From an uncultured Gammaproteobacteria bacterium (GTDB lineage Bacteria; Pseudomonadota; Gammaproteobacteria; Eutrophobiales; Eutrophobiaceae): DNA of 64,000 bases. The translations under genes were made by a program, and so were the position numbers. This document shows positions 37,419 through 52,400 of the stretch, in pieces (position 1 is the stretch's first letter; every line of letters begins with the position of its first letter). The notes beneath the pieces are model-generated. The model saw only the letters and a list, made by a program, of their open reading frames with translations, was not told the origin of the DNA and made no database searches. Location of the stretch: positions 627,468 through 691,467 of the forward strand of contig CATOTD010000002.1 in the NCBI GenBank assembly GCA_951812995.1. Direction: 5' to 3'.

Positions 37419-40400
37419 CTACCATTGTAGACGCAAATCAATTTCAATACTGTTGTTGGCGGGCTTATCTTTTTGTGCATGATGACCCCCTACAATACCC
37501 CAGTCTATGCCTGTCTTATGTTGCCAACGGGCACCGAAGCGATAATTCCGCTCGCTACCGGTAAATTGCATTTTCGTATATGGTGTCAGTAGCGCACGGC
37601 CATTCATGGTGGCTAGACCATAGCCAAGCGTCATCTGGTGATTCAGTTGGTAGTCTTGTTTCTGTACCTGATTATCAATCACCGGATTAACGGGTGATGC
37701 GGCAATATCGTCTACTAACAGGGTGTTTTCGGTATCGCCGTATGCGCTTTGCATCTCCAACGACAACCCTAATCTATTGCGCGCCTGCAGTGTCAACAAA
37801 CCGCTAACGCCCCATTCCTCCAGGCCGCTGCTATGTGTTAGCAGACGTCGCCATTGTAGTTTAGTGCGACTGCCCGTTACAGCATCGTTGTAACGCATTC
37901 CAATAACCATCTCGCTGCCGTGTCCGGTTTGTCCGTCACCTGAATCATCACGCAACCCAAACTCCAACGATGGCATCAACGTATTACCGTTATAAAGCAT
38001 GAACGTATGCTTAGCTTCCAATGACAATCGCGTCTGGTAGGTAACGTACGTTAAACCCTCGATGAGTTCTTCCCGATAGCCATGCACATCAAACTGGTTG
38101 ACCGATGTCTGTAGCTTTACTCGCAGGCTGTCTGAGGGGTTGTCAGACTGGGACAGCAATTCCATATCACCCCCGATAGAAAACTGCACCAAGCGACTAT
38201 CGCTGTTGCGTTTTTTCCCTGATTCTGTGACGGTTATCTCACCCTCACCATAGCCGCCAATCATCCATAGATGGCTGTTGTTTGCCATCTTCCAATTAAC
38301 ATAAGGATGAATACTGGTTAGTGTGCTTTCGTAATCACCCGCTTGGTTCATATCGCCATTTGTATCCATGTAGTCTATTGTAGCCTTGCTCCAGTTCAGA
38401 CTCGCACCCAATAACAAACCATTGTCATGGCGCTTGTCAATGCCGATAATCGCGCTGACAATCTCGCCATCCCACTGTACGTCATCACGCTTGGTGTTGC
38501 TAAGCTGTTCATAAGCACCGTTGCCCCATAACGATACGTCATGCGATATATCGTGGGCGGGTGTATCAGGATTACCCAGCTTGGCAAGCTCGGCCAATGA
38601 AATAGAAAAACCGCTGTTTAGCAACTGCTGTCGCCATGAAACAGTACCCTCTTGCAAGGCTTGCTGATTTGATTGCAACCAGGGCAAAAATGCGTTTTGG
38701 CCATTCAGATTCAGGCGCTGCGGTTGCGCCGATGACGCACTGATCTCATCCATGCGATTGAGTACAGCAGATTTCACCATCCCGGCCATTGCCTTAATCA
38801 TCTGCGGCGCGATGGCTTTATCAATCCGACTCATATCCCGCGTAGCCGTATCATCATCGATAACCTCAATCGCAATACGCTCACCAAACTGACCGTTATA
38901 ATCCCCATCGGTGCTGACCGCATTAGCTAAGCTGATATCAACTTGTTGGTCACCATCGGCCACATCATCGTCTTGACCGGTGACGGTCACTGACTGGGCC
39001 ACATGCCAGTTAGTATCAGTAAAGGTCAAGGTGGCAGGTAATACCGTTGCCTCCCCCGCATCACTGCTGCTAACAGCTATACTGACATTGGCATCTGGCT
39101 CAGACGTTAATACCACACTAAACGTGTCTTGTGTTCCTCTCTCACTGACTGTGGTATCCCCATCCGTCTGCAAGATGGTAATGCCTGGCGCGTCATTGTC
39201 TGTAACAGTAACCGTTATCGTTTGACCAAACTGACCGTTATAATCCCCATCGGTGCTAACCGCATTGGCTAAGCTGATATCAACTTGTTGGTCACCATCG
39301 GCCACATCATCGTCTTGACCGGTGACGGTCACTGACTGGGCCACATGCCAGTTACCTACAGTAAAGGTCAAGGTGGCAGGTAATACCGTTGCCTCCCCCG
39401 CATCACTGCTGCTAACAGCTATACTGACATTGGCATCTGGCTCAGACGTTAATACCACACTAAACGTGTCTTGTGTTCCTCTCTCACTGACTGTGGTATC
39501 CCCATCCGTCTGCAAGATGGTAATGCCTGGCGCGTCATTGTCTGTAACAGTAACCGTTATCGTTTGACCAAACTGACCGTTATAATCCCCATCGGTGCTA
39601 ACCGCATTGGCTAAGCTGATATCAACTTGTTGGTCACCATCGGCCACATCATCGTCTTGACCGGTGACGGTCACTGACTGGGCCACATGCCAGTTAGTAT
39701 CAGTAAAGGTCAAGGTGGCAGGTAATACCGTTGCCTCCCCCGCATCACTACTGCTAATACCAATCACGACATCAGCGGTTGGTTGACTGCTCAAGAGCAC
39801 GGTAAATGTGTCTTGTGTTCCGGTCTCACTGACTGTGGTATCCCCATCCGTCTGCAAGATGGTAATGCCTGGCGCGTCATTGTCTGTAACAGTAACCGTT
39901 ATCGTTTGACCAAACTGACCGTTATAATCCCCATCGGTGCTAACCGCATTGGCTAAGCTGATATCAACTTGTTGGTCACCATCGGCCACATCATCGTCTT
40001 GACCGGTGACGGTCACTGACTGGGCCACATGCCAGTTAGTATCAGTAAAGGTCAAGGTGGCAGGTAATACCGTTGCCTCCCCCGCATCACTGCTGCTAAC
40101 AGCTATACTGACATTGGCATCTGGCTCAGACGTTAATACCACACTAAACGTGTCTTGTGTTCCTCTCTCACTGACTGTGGTATCCCCATCCGTCTGCAAG
40201 ATGGTAATGCCTGGCGCGTCATTGTCTGTAACAGTAACCGTTATCGTTTGACCAAACTGACCGTTATAATCCCCATCGGTGCTAACCGCATTGGCTAAGC
40301 TGATATCAACTTGTTGGTCACCATCGGCCACATCATCGTCTTGACCGGTGACGGTCACTGACTGGGCCACATGCCAGTTAGTATCAGTAAAGGTCAAGGT

Positions 40401-43400
40401 GGCAGGTAATACCGTTGCCTCCCCCGCATCACTACTGCTAACAGCTATACTGACATTGGCATCTGGCTCAGACGTTAATACCACACTAAATGTGTCTTGT
40501 GTTCCGGTCTCACTGACTGTGGTATCCCCATCCGTCTGCAAGATGGTAATGCCTGGCGCGTCATTGTCTGTAACAGTAACCGTTATCGTTTGACCAAACT
40601 GACCGTTATAATCCCCATCGGTGCTAACCGCATTGGCTAAGCTGATATCAACTTGTTGGTCACCATCGGCCACATCATCGTCTTGACCGGTGACGGTCAC
40701 TGACTGGGCCACATGCCAGTTACCTACAGTAAAGGTCAAGGTGGCAGGTAATACCGTTGCCTCCCCCGCATCACTGCTGCTAACAGCTATACTGACATTG
40801 GCATCTGGCTCAGACGTTAATACCACACTAAACGTGTCTTGTGTTCCTCTCTCACTGACTGTGGTATCCCCATCCGTCTGCAAGATGGTAATGCCTGGCG
40901 CGTCATTGTCTGTAACAGTAACCGTTATCGTTTGACCAAACTGACCGTTATAATCCCCATCGGTGCTAACCGCATTGGCTAAGCTGATATCAACTTGTTG
41001 GTCACCATCGGCCACATCATCGTCTTGACCGGTGACGGTCACTGACTGGGCCACATGCCAGTTAGTATCAGTAAAGGTCAAGGTGGCAGGTAATACCGTT
41101 GCCTCCCCCGCATCACTGCTGCTAACAGCTATACTGACATTGGCATCTGGCTCAGACGTTAATACCACACTAAACGTGTCTTGTGTTCCTCTCTCACTGA
41201 CTGTGGTATCCCCATCCGTCTGCAAGATGGTAATGCCTGGCGCGTCATTGTCTGTAACAGTAACCGTTATCGTTTGACCAAACTGACCGTTATAATCCCC
41301 ATCGGTGCTAACCGCATTGGCTAAGCTGATATCAACTTGTTGGTCACCATCGGCCACATCATCGTCTTGACCGGTGACGGTCACTGACTGGGCCACATGC
41401 CAGTTAGTATCAGTAAAGGTCAAGGTGGCAGGTAATACCGTTGCCTCCCCCGCATCACTACTGCTAACAGCTATACTGACATTGGCATCTGGCTCAGACG
41501 TTAATACCACACTAAACGTGTCTTGTGTCCCGGTCTCACTGACTGTGGTATCCCCATCCGTCTGCAAGACGGTAATGCCTGGCGCGTCATTGTCTGTAAC
41601 AGTAACCGTTATCGTTTGACCAAACTGACCGTTATAATCCCCATCGGTGCTAACCGCATTGGCTAAGCTGATATCAACTTGTTGGTCACCATCGGCCACA
41701 TCATCGTCTTGACCGGTGACGGTCACTGACTGGGCCACATGCCAGTTACCTACAGTAAAGGTCAAGGTGGCAGGTAATACCGTTGCCTCCCCCGCATCAC
41801 TGCTGCTAATACCAATCACGACATCAGCGGTTGGTTGACTACCCAATACCACTGTATAGTCTCCAGTGCTACCCTCATCAACCGTCAGTAATGCCCTTGA
41901 TAGCCTGATGCCTGTATTGTCATCATCGGCAACACTGACATCAACATGGCTGCTAAACTTGCCCCCGTAATCCCCATCCGTACTAACCGCATTGGCTAAA
42001 TTGATCTCTATCGCTTGCACTCCATCTGCAATATCATCATTAACACCAGTCACGGTGATAGTCTGTGGCCTATCCCAGTTGGTATCGGTAAAGGTCAAGG
42101 TGGCAGGTAATACCGTTGCCTCCCCCGCATCACTACTGCTAATACCAATCACGACATCAGCGGTTGGTTGACTGCTCAAGAGCACGGTAAATGTGTCTTG
42201 TGTCCCGGTCTCGCTGACTGTGGTATCCCCATCCGTCTGCAAGATGGTAATGCCTGGCGCGTCATTGTCTGTAACAGTAACCGTTATCGTTTGACCAAAC
42301 TGACCGTTATAATCCCCATCGGTGCTAACCGCATTGGCTAAGCTGATATCAACTTGTTGGTCACCATCGGCCACATCATCGTCTTGACCGGTGACGGTCA
42401 CTGACTGGGCCACATGCCAGTTAGTATCAGTAAAGGTCAAGGTGGCAGGTAATACCGTTGCCTCCCCCGCATCACTGCTGCTAATACCAATCACGACATC
42501 AGCGGTTGGTTGACTGCTCAAGAGCACGGTAAATGTGTCTTGTGTTCCGGTCTCACTGACTGTGGTATCCCCATCCGTCTGCAAGATGGTAATGCCTGGC
42601 GCGTCATTGTCTGTAACAGTAACCGTTATCGTTTGACCAAACTGACCGTTATAATCCCCATCGGTGCTAACCGCATTGGCTAAGCTGATATCAACTTGTT
42701 GGTCACCATCGGCCACATCATCGTCTTGACCGGTGACGGTCACTGACTGGGCCACATGCCAGTTAGTATCAGTAAAGGTCAAGGTGGCAGGTAATACCGT
42801 TGCCTCCCCCGCATCACTGCTGCTAACAGCTATACTGACATTGGCATCTGGCTCAGACGTTAATACCACACTAAACGTGTCTTGTGTCCCGGTCTCACTG
42901 ACTGTGGTATCCCCATCCGTCTGCAAGATGGTAATGCCTGGCGCGTCATTGTCTGTAACAGTAACCGTTATCGTTTGACCAAACTGACCGTTATAATCCC
43001 CATCGGTGCTAACCGCATTGGCTAAGCTGATATCAACTTGTTGGTCACCATCGGCCACATCATCGTCTTGACCGGTGACGGTCACTGACTGGGCCACATG
43101 CCAGTTACCTACAGTAAAGGTCAAGGTGGCAGGTAATACCGTTGCCTCCCCCGCATCACTGCTGCTAACAGCTATACTGACATTGGCATCTGGCTCAGAC
43201 GTTAATACCACACTAAACGTGTCTTGTGTTCCTCTCTCACTGACTGTGGTATCCCCATCCGTCTGCAAGATGGTAATGCCTGGCGCGTCATTGTCTGTAA
43301 CAGTAACCGTTATCGTTTGACCAAACTGACCGTTATAATCCCCATCGGTGCTGACCGCATTAGCTAAGCTGATATCAACTTGTTGGTCACCATCGGCCAC

Positions 43401-46400
43401 ATCATCGTCTTGACCGGTGACGGTCACTGACTGGGCCACATGCCAGTTAGTATCAGTAAAGGTCAAGGTGGCAGGTAATACCGTTGCCTCCCCCGCATCA
43501 CTGCTGCTAACAGCTATACTGACATTGGCATCTGGCTCAGACGTTAATACCACACTAAACGTGTCTTGTGTTCCTCTCTCACTGACTGTGGTATCCCCAT
43601 CCGTCTGCAAGATGGTAATGCCTGGCGCGTCATTGTCTGTAACAGTAACCGTTATCGTTTGACCAAACTGACCGTTATAATCCCCATCGGTGCTAACCGC
43701 ATTGGCTAAGCTGATATCAACTTGTTGGTCACCATCGGCCACATCATCGTCTTGACCGGTGACGGTCACTGACTGGGCCACATGCCAGTTACCTACAGTA
43801 AAGGTCAAGGTGGCAGGTAATACCGTTGCCTCCCCCGCATCACTGCTGCTAACAGCTATACTGACATTGGCATCTGGCTCAGACGTTAATACCACACTAA
43901 ACGTGTCTTGTGTTCCTCTCTCACTGACTGTGGTATCCCCATCCGTCTGCAAGATGGTAATGCCTGGCGCGTCATTGTCTGTAACAGTAACCGTTATCGT
44001 TTGACCAAACTGACCGTTATAATCCCCATCGGTGCTAACCGCATTGGCTAAGCTGATATCAACTTGTTGGTCACCATCGGCCACATCATCGTCTTGACCG
44101 GTGACGGTCACTGACTGGGCCACATGCCAGTTAGTATCAGTAAAGGTCAAGGTGGCAGGTAATACCGTTGCCTCCCCCGCATCACTGCTGCTAACAGCTA
44201 TACTGACATTGGCATCTGGCTCAGACGTTAATACCACACTAAACGTGTCTTGTGTCCCGGTCTCACTGACTGTGGTATCCCCATCCGTCTGCAAGATGGT
44301 AATGCCTGGCGCGTCATTGTCTGTAACAGTAACCGTTATCGTTTGACCAAACTGACCGTTATAATCCCCATCGGTGCTAACCGCATTGGCTAAGCTGATA
44401 TCAACTTGTTGGTCACCATCGGCCACATCATCGTCTTGACCGGTGACGGTCACTGACTGGGCCACATGCCAGTTAGTATCAGTAAAGGTCAAGGTGGCAG
44501 GTAATACCGTTGCCTCCCCCGCATCACTGCTGCTAACAGCTATACTGACATTGGCATCTGGCTCAGACGTTAATACCACACTAAACGTGTCTTGTGTCCC
44601 GGTCTCACTGACTGTGGTATCCCCATCCGTCTGCAAGATGGTAATGCCTGGCGCGTCATTGTCTGTAACAGTAACCGTTATCGTTTGACCAAACTGACCG
44701 TTATAATCCCCATCGGTGCTAACCGCATTGGCTAAGCTGATATCAACTTGTTGGTCACCATCGGCCACATCATCGTCTTGACCGGTGACGGTCACTGACT
44801 GGGCCACATGCCAGTTACCTACAGTAAAGGTCAAGGTGGCAGGTAATACCGTTGCCTCCCCCGCATCACTGCTGCTAACAGCTATACTGACATTGGCATC
44901 TGGCTCAGACGTTAATACCACACTAAACGTGTCTTGTGTTCCTCTCTCACTGACTGTGGTATCCCCATCCGTCTGCAAGATGGTAATGCCTGGCGCGTCA
45001 TTGTCTGTAACAGTAACCGTTATCGTTTGACCAAACTGACCGTTATAATCCCCATCGGTGCTGACCGCATTAGCTAAGCTGATATCAACTTGTTGGTCAC
45101 CATCGGCCACATCATCGTCTTGACCGGTGACGGTCACTGACTGGGCCACATGCCAGTTAGTATCAGTAAAGGTCAAGGTGGCAGGTAATACCGTTGCCTC
45201 CCCCGCATCACTGCTGCTAACAGCTATACTGACATTGGCATCTGGCTCAGACGTTAATACCACACTAAACGTGTCTTGTGTTCCTCTCTCACTGACTGTG
45301 GTATCCCCATCCGTCTGCAAGATGGTAATGCCTGGCGCGTCATTGTCTGTAACAGTAACCGTTATCGTTTGACCAAACTGACCGTTATAATCCCCATCGG
45401 TGCTAACCGCATTGGCTAAGCTGATATCAACTTGTTGGTCACCATCGGCCACATCATCGTCTTGACCGGTGACGGTCACTGACTGGGCCACATGCCAGTT
45501 ACCTACAGTAAAGGTCAAGGTGGCAGGTAATACCGTTGCCTCCCCCGCATCACTGCTGCTAACAGCTATACTGACATTGGCATCTGGCTCAGACGTTAAT
45601 ACCACACTAAACGTGTCTTGTGTTCCTCTCTCACTGACTGTGGTATCCCCATCCGTCTGCAAGATGGTAATGCCTGGCGCGTCATTGTCTGTAACAGTAA
45701 CCGTTATCGTTTGACCAAACTGACCGTTATAATCCCCATCGGTGCTAACCGCATTGGCTAAGCTGATATCAACTTGTTGGTCACCATCGGCCACATCATC
45801 GTCTTGACCGGTGACGGTCACTGACTGGGCCACATGCCAGTTAGTATCAGTAAAGGTCAAGGTGGCAGGTAATACCGTTGCCTCCCCCGCATCACTGCTG
45901 CTAACAGCTATACTGACATTGGCATCTGGCTCAGACGTTAATACCACACTAAACGTGTCTTGTGTCCCGGTCTCACTGACTGTGGTATCCCCATCCGTCT
46001 GCAAGATGGTAATGCCTGGCGCGTCATTGTCTGTAACAGTAACCGTTATCGTTTGACCAAACTGACCGTTATAATCCCCATCGGTGCTAACCGCATTGGC
46101 TAAGCTGATATCAACTTGTTGGTCACCATCGGCCACATCATCGTCTTGACCGGTGACGGTCACTGACTGGGCCACATGCCAGTTAGTATCAGTAAAGGTC
46201 AAGGTGGCAGGTAATACCGTTGCCTCCCCCGCATCACTGCTGCTAACAGCTATACTGACATTGGCATCTGGCTCAGACGTTAATACCACACTAAACGTGT
46301 CTTGTGTCCCGGTCTCACTGACTGTGGTATCCCCATCCGTCTGCAAGATGGTAATGCCTGGCGCGTCATTGTCTGTAACAGTAACCGTTATCGTTTGACC

Positions 46401-49400
46401 AAACTGACCGTTATAATCCCCATCGGTGCTAACCGCATTGGCTAAGCTGATATCAACTTGTTGGTCACCATCGGCCACATCATCGTCTTGACCGGTGACG
46501 GTCACTGACTGGGCCACATGCCAGTTAGTATCAGTAAAGGTCAAGGTGGCAGGTAATACCGTTGCCTCCCCCGCATCACTACTGCTAATACCAATCACGA
46601 CATCAGCGGTTGGTTGACTGCTCAAGAGCACGGTAAATGTGTCTTGTGTTCCGGTCTCACTGACTGTGGTATCCCCATCCGTCTGCAAGATGGTAATGCC
46701 TGGCGCGTCATTGTCTGTAACAGTAACCGTTATCGTTTGACCAAACTGACCGTTATAATCCCCATCGGTGCTAACCGCATTGGCTAAGCTGATATCAACT
46801 TGTTGGTCACCATCGGCCACATCATCGTCTTGACCGGTGACGGTCACTGACTGGGCCACATGCCAGTTACCTACAGTAAAGGTCAAGGTGGCAGGTAATA
46901 CCGTTGCCTCCCCCGCATCACTGCTGCTAACAGCTATACTGACATTGGCATCTGGCTCAGACGTTAATACCACACTAAACGTGTCTTGTGTTCCTCTCTC
47001 ACTGACTGTGGTATCCCCATCCGTCTGCAAGATGGTAATGCCTGGCGCGTCATTGTCTGTAACAGTAACCGTTATCGTTTGACCAAACTGACCGTTATAA
47101 TCCCCATCGGTGCTAACCGCATTGGCTAAGCTGATATCAACTTGTTGGTCACCATCGGCCACATCATCGTCTTGACCGGTGACGGTCACTGACTGGGCCA
47201 CATGCCAGTTAGTATCAGTAAAGGTCAAGGTGGCAGGTAATACCGTTGCCTCCCCCGCATCACTACTGCTAATACCAATCACGACATCAGCGGTTGGTTG
47301 ACTGCTCAAGAGCACGGTAAATGTGTCTTGTGTTCCGGTCTCACTGACTGTGGTATCCCCATCCGTCTGCAAGATGGTAATGCCTGGCGCGTCATTGTCT
47401 GTAACAGTAACCGTTATCGTTTGACCAAACTGACCGTTATAATCCCCATCGGTGCTAACCGCATTGGCTAAGCTGATATCAACTTGTTGGTCACCATCGG
47501 CCACATCATCGTCTTGACCGGTGACGGTCACTGACTGGGCCACATGCCAGTTACCTACAGTAAAGGTCAAGGTGGCAGGTAATACCGTTGCCTCCCCCGC
47601 ATCACTGCTGCTAACAGCTATACTGACATTGGCATCTGGCTCAGACGTTAATACCACACTAAACGTGTCTTGTGTTCCTCTCTCACTGACTGTGGTATCC
47701 CCATCCGTCTGCAAGATGGTAATGCCTGGCGCGTCATTGTCTGTAACAGTAACCGTTATCGTTTGACCAAACTGACCGTTATAATCCCCATCGGTGCTAA
47801 CCGCATTGGCTAAGCTGATATCAACTTGTTGGTCACCATCGGCCACATCATCGTCTTGACCGGTGACGGTCACTGACTGGGCCACATGCCAGTTACCTAC
47901 AGTAAAGGTCAAGGTGGCAGGTAATACCGTTGCCTCCCCCGCATCACTGCTGCTAACAGCTATACTGACATTGGCATCTGGCTCAGACGTTAATACCACA
48001 CTAAACGTGTCTTGTGTCCCGGTCTCACTGACTGTGGTATCCCCATCCGTCTGCAAGATGGTAATGCCTGGCGCGTCATTGTCTGTAACAGTAACCGTTA
48101 TCGTTTGACCAAACTGACCGTTATAATCCCCATCGGTGCTAACCGCATTGGCTAAGCTGATATCAACTTGTTGGTCACCATCGGCCACATCATCGTCTTG
48201 ACCGGTGACGGTCACTGACTGGGCCACATGCCAGTTACCTACAGTAAAGGTCAAGGTGGCAGGTAATACCGTTGCCTCCCCCGCATCACTGCTGCTAACA
48301 GCTATACTGACATTGGCATCTGGCTCAGACGTTAATACCACACTAAACGTGTCTTGTGTTCCTCTCTCACTGACTGTGGTATCCCCATCCGTCTGCAAGA
48401 TGGTAATGCCTGGCGCGTCATTGTCTGTAACAGTAACCGTTATCGTTTGACCAAACTGACCGTTATAATCCCCATCGGTGCTAACCGCATTGGCTAAGCT
48501 GATATCAACTTGTTGGTCACCATCGGCCACATCATCGTCTTGACCGGTGACGGTCACTGACTGGGCCACATGCCAGTTAGTATCAGTAAAGGTCAAGGTG
48601 GCAGGTAATACCGTTGCCTCCCCCGCATCACTACTGCTAATACCAATCACGACATCAGCGGTTGGTTGACTGCTCAAGAGCACGGTAAATGTGTCTTGTG
48701 TTCCGGTCTCACTGACTGTGGTATCCCCATCCGTCTGCAAGATGGTAATGCCTGGCGCGTCATTGTCTGTAACAGTAACCGTTATCGTTTGACCAAACTG
48801 ACCGTTATAATCCCCATCGGTGCTAACCGCATTGGCTAAGCTGATATCAACTTGTTGGTCACCATCGGCCACATCATCGTCTTGACCGGTGACGGTCACT
48901 GACTGGGCCACATGCCAGTTACCTACAGTAAAGGTCAAGGTGGCAGGTAATACCGTTGCCTCCCCCGCATCACTGCTGCTAACAGCTATACTGACATTGG
49001 CATCTGGCTCAGACGTTAATACCACACTAAACGTGTCTTGTGTTCCTCTCTCACTGACTGTGGTATCCCCATCCGTCTGCAAGATGGTAATGCCTGGCGC
49101 GTCATTGTCTGTAACAGTAACCGTTATCGTTTGACCAAACTGACCGTTATAATCCCCATCGGTGCTAACCGCATTGGCTAAGCTGATATCAACTTGTTGG
49201 TCACCATCGGCCACATCATCGTCTTGACCGGTGACGGTCACTGACTGGGCCACATGCCAGTTAGTATCAGTAAAGGTCAAGGTGGCAGGTAATACCGTTG
49301 CCTCCCCCGCATCACTGCTGCTAACAGCTATACTGACATTGGCATCTGGCTCAGACGTTAATACCACACTAAACGTGTCTTGTGTTCCTCTCTCACTGAC

Positions 49401-52400
49401 TGTGGTATCCCCATCCGTCTGCAAGATGGTAATGCCTGGCGCGTCATTGTCTGTAACAGTAACCGTTATCGTTTGACCAAACTGACCGTTATAATCCCCA
49501 TCGGTGCTAACCGCATTGGCTAAGCTGATATCAACTTGTTGGTCACCATCGGCCACATCATCGTCTTGACCGGTGACGGTCACTGACTGGGCCACATGCC
49601 AGTTAGTATCAGTAAAGGTCAAGGTGGCAGGTAATACCGTTGCCTCCCCCGCATCACTACTGCTAATACCAATCACGACATCAGCGGTTGGTTGACTGCT
49701 CAAGAGCACGGTAAATGTGTCTTGTGTTCCGGTCTCACTGACTGTGGTATCCCCATCCGTCTGCAAGACGGTAATGCCTGGCGCGTCATTGTCTGTAACA
49801 GTAACCGTTATCGTTTGACCAAACTGACCGTTATAATCCCCATCGGTGCTAACCGCATTGGCTAAGCTGATATCAACTTGTTGGTCACCATCGGCCACAT
49901 CATCGTCTTGACCGGTGACGGTCACTGACTGGGCCACATGCCAGTTACCTACAGTAAAGGTCAAGGTGGCAGGTAATACCGTTGCCTCCCCCGCATCACT
50001 GCTGCTAACAGCTATACTGACATTGGCATCTGGCTCAGACGTTAATACCACACTAAACGTGTCTTGTGTTCCTCTCTCACTGACTGTGGTATCCCCATCC
50101 GTCTGCAAGATGGTAATGCCTGGCGCGTCATTGTCTGTAACAGTAACCGTTATCGTTTGACCAAACTGACCGTTATAATCCCCATCGGTGCTAACCGCAT
50201 TGGCTAAGCTGATATCAACTTGTTGGTCACCATCGGCCACATCATCGTCTTGACCGGTGACGGTCACTGACTGGGCCACATGCCAGTTAGTATCAGTAAA
50301 GGTCAAGGTGGCAGGTAATACCGTTGCCTCCCCCGCATCACTACTGCTAATACCAATCACGACATCAGCGGTTGGTTGACTGCTCAAGAGCACGGTAAAT
50401 GTGTCTTGTGTTCCGGTCTCACTGACTGTGGTATCCCCATCCGTCTGCAAGATGGTAATGCCTGGCGCGTCATTGTCTGTAACAGTAACCGTTATCGTTT
50501 GACCAAACTGACCGTTATAATCCCCATCGGTGCTAACCGCATTGGCTAAGCTGATATCAACTTGTTGGTCACCATCGGCCACATCATCGTCTTGACCGGT
50601 GACGGTCACTGACTGGGCCACATGCCAGTTACCTACAGTAAAGGTCAAGGTGGCAGGTAATACCGTTGCCTCCCCCGCATCACTGCTGCTAACAGCTATA
50701 CTGACATTGGCATCTGGCTCAGACGTTAATACCACACTAAACGTGTCTTGTGTCCCGGTCTCACTGACTGTGGTATCCCCATCCGTCTGCAAGATGGTAA
50801 TGCCTGGCGCGTCATTGTCTGTAACAGTAACCGTTATCGTTTGACCAAACTGACCGTTATAATCCCCATCGGTGCTAACCGCATTGGCTAAGCTGATATC
50901 AACTTGTTGGTCACCATCGGCCACATCATCGTCTTGACCGGTGACGGTCACTGACTGGGCCACATGCCAGTTAGTATCAGTAAAGGTCAAGGTGGCAGGT
51001 AATACCGTTGCCTCCCCCGCATCACTACTGCTAATACCAATCACGACATCAGCGGTTGGTTGACTGCTCAAGAGCACGGTAAATGTGTCTTGTGTTCCGG
51101 TCTCACTGACTGTGGTATCCCCATCCGTCTGCAAGATGGTAATGCCTGGCGCGTCATTGTCTGTAACAGTAACCGTTATCGTTTGACCAAACTGACCGTT
51201 ATAATCCCCATCGGTGCTAACCGCATTGGCTAAGCTGATATCAACTTGTTGGTCACCATCGGCCACATCATCGTCTTGACCGGTGACGGTCACTGACTGG
51301 GCCACATGCCAGTTACCTACAGTAAAGGTCAAGGTGGCAGGTAATACCGTTGCCTCCCCCGCATCACTGCTGCTAACAGCTATACTGACATTGGCATCTG
51401 GCTCAGACGTTAATACCACACTAAACGTGTCTTGTGTTCCTCTCTCACTGACTGTGGTATCCCCATCCGTCTGCAAGATGGTAATGCCTGGCGCGTCATT
51501 GTCTGTAACAGTAACCGTTATCGTTTGACCAAACTGACCGTTATAATCCCCATCGGTGCTAACCGCATTGGCTAAGCTGATATCAACTTGTTGGTCACCA
51601 TCGGCCACATCATCGTCTTGACCGGTGACGGTCACTGACTGGGCCACATGCCAGTTAGTATCAGTAAAGGTCAAGGTGGCAGGTAATACCGTTGCCTCCC
51701 CCGCATCACTACTGCTAATACCAATCACGACATCAGCGGTTGGTTGACTGCTCAAGAGCACGGTAAATGTGTCTTGTGTTCCGGTCTCACTGACTGTGGT
51801 ATCCCCATCCGTCTGCAAGATGGTAATGCCTGGCGCGTCATTGTCTGTAACAGTAACCGTTATCGTTTGACCAAACTGACCGTTATAATCCCCATCGGTG
51901 CTAACCGCATTGGCTAAGCTGATATCAACTTGTTGGTCACCATCGGCCACATCATCGTCTTGACCGGTGACGGTCACTGACTGGGCCACATGCCAGTTAC
52001 CTACAGTAAAGGTCAAGGTGGCAGGTAATACCGTTGCCTCCCCCGCATCACTGTTGCTAACAGCTATACTGACATTGGCATCTGGCTCAGACGTTAATAC
52101 CACACTAAACGTGTCTTGTGTTCCTCTCTCACTGACTGTGGTATCCCCATCCGTCTGCAAGATGGTAATGCCTGGCGCGTCATTGTCTGTAACAGTAACC
52201 GTTATCGTTTGACCAAACTGACCGTTATAATCCCCATCGGTGCTAACCGCATTGGCTAAGCTGATATCAACTTGTTGGTCACCATCGGCCACATCATCGT
52301 CTTGACCGGTGACGGTCACTGACTGGGCCACATGCCAGTTAGTATCAGTAAAGGTCAAGGTGGCAGGTAATACCGTTGCCTCCCCCGCATCACTGCTGCT

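Noticed and set aside
37165..37425. Small minus-strand frame starting at the giant gene's stop (ATGGTAG)
   Set aside because: It overlaps galU by 112 bp in another frame and matches nothing recognisable. The first ~40 residues look mildly protein-like, but support is insufficient.
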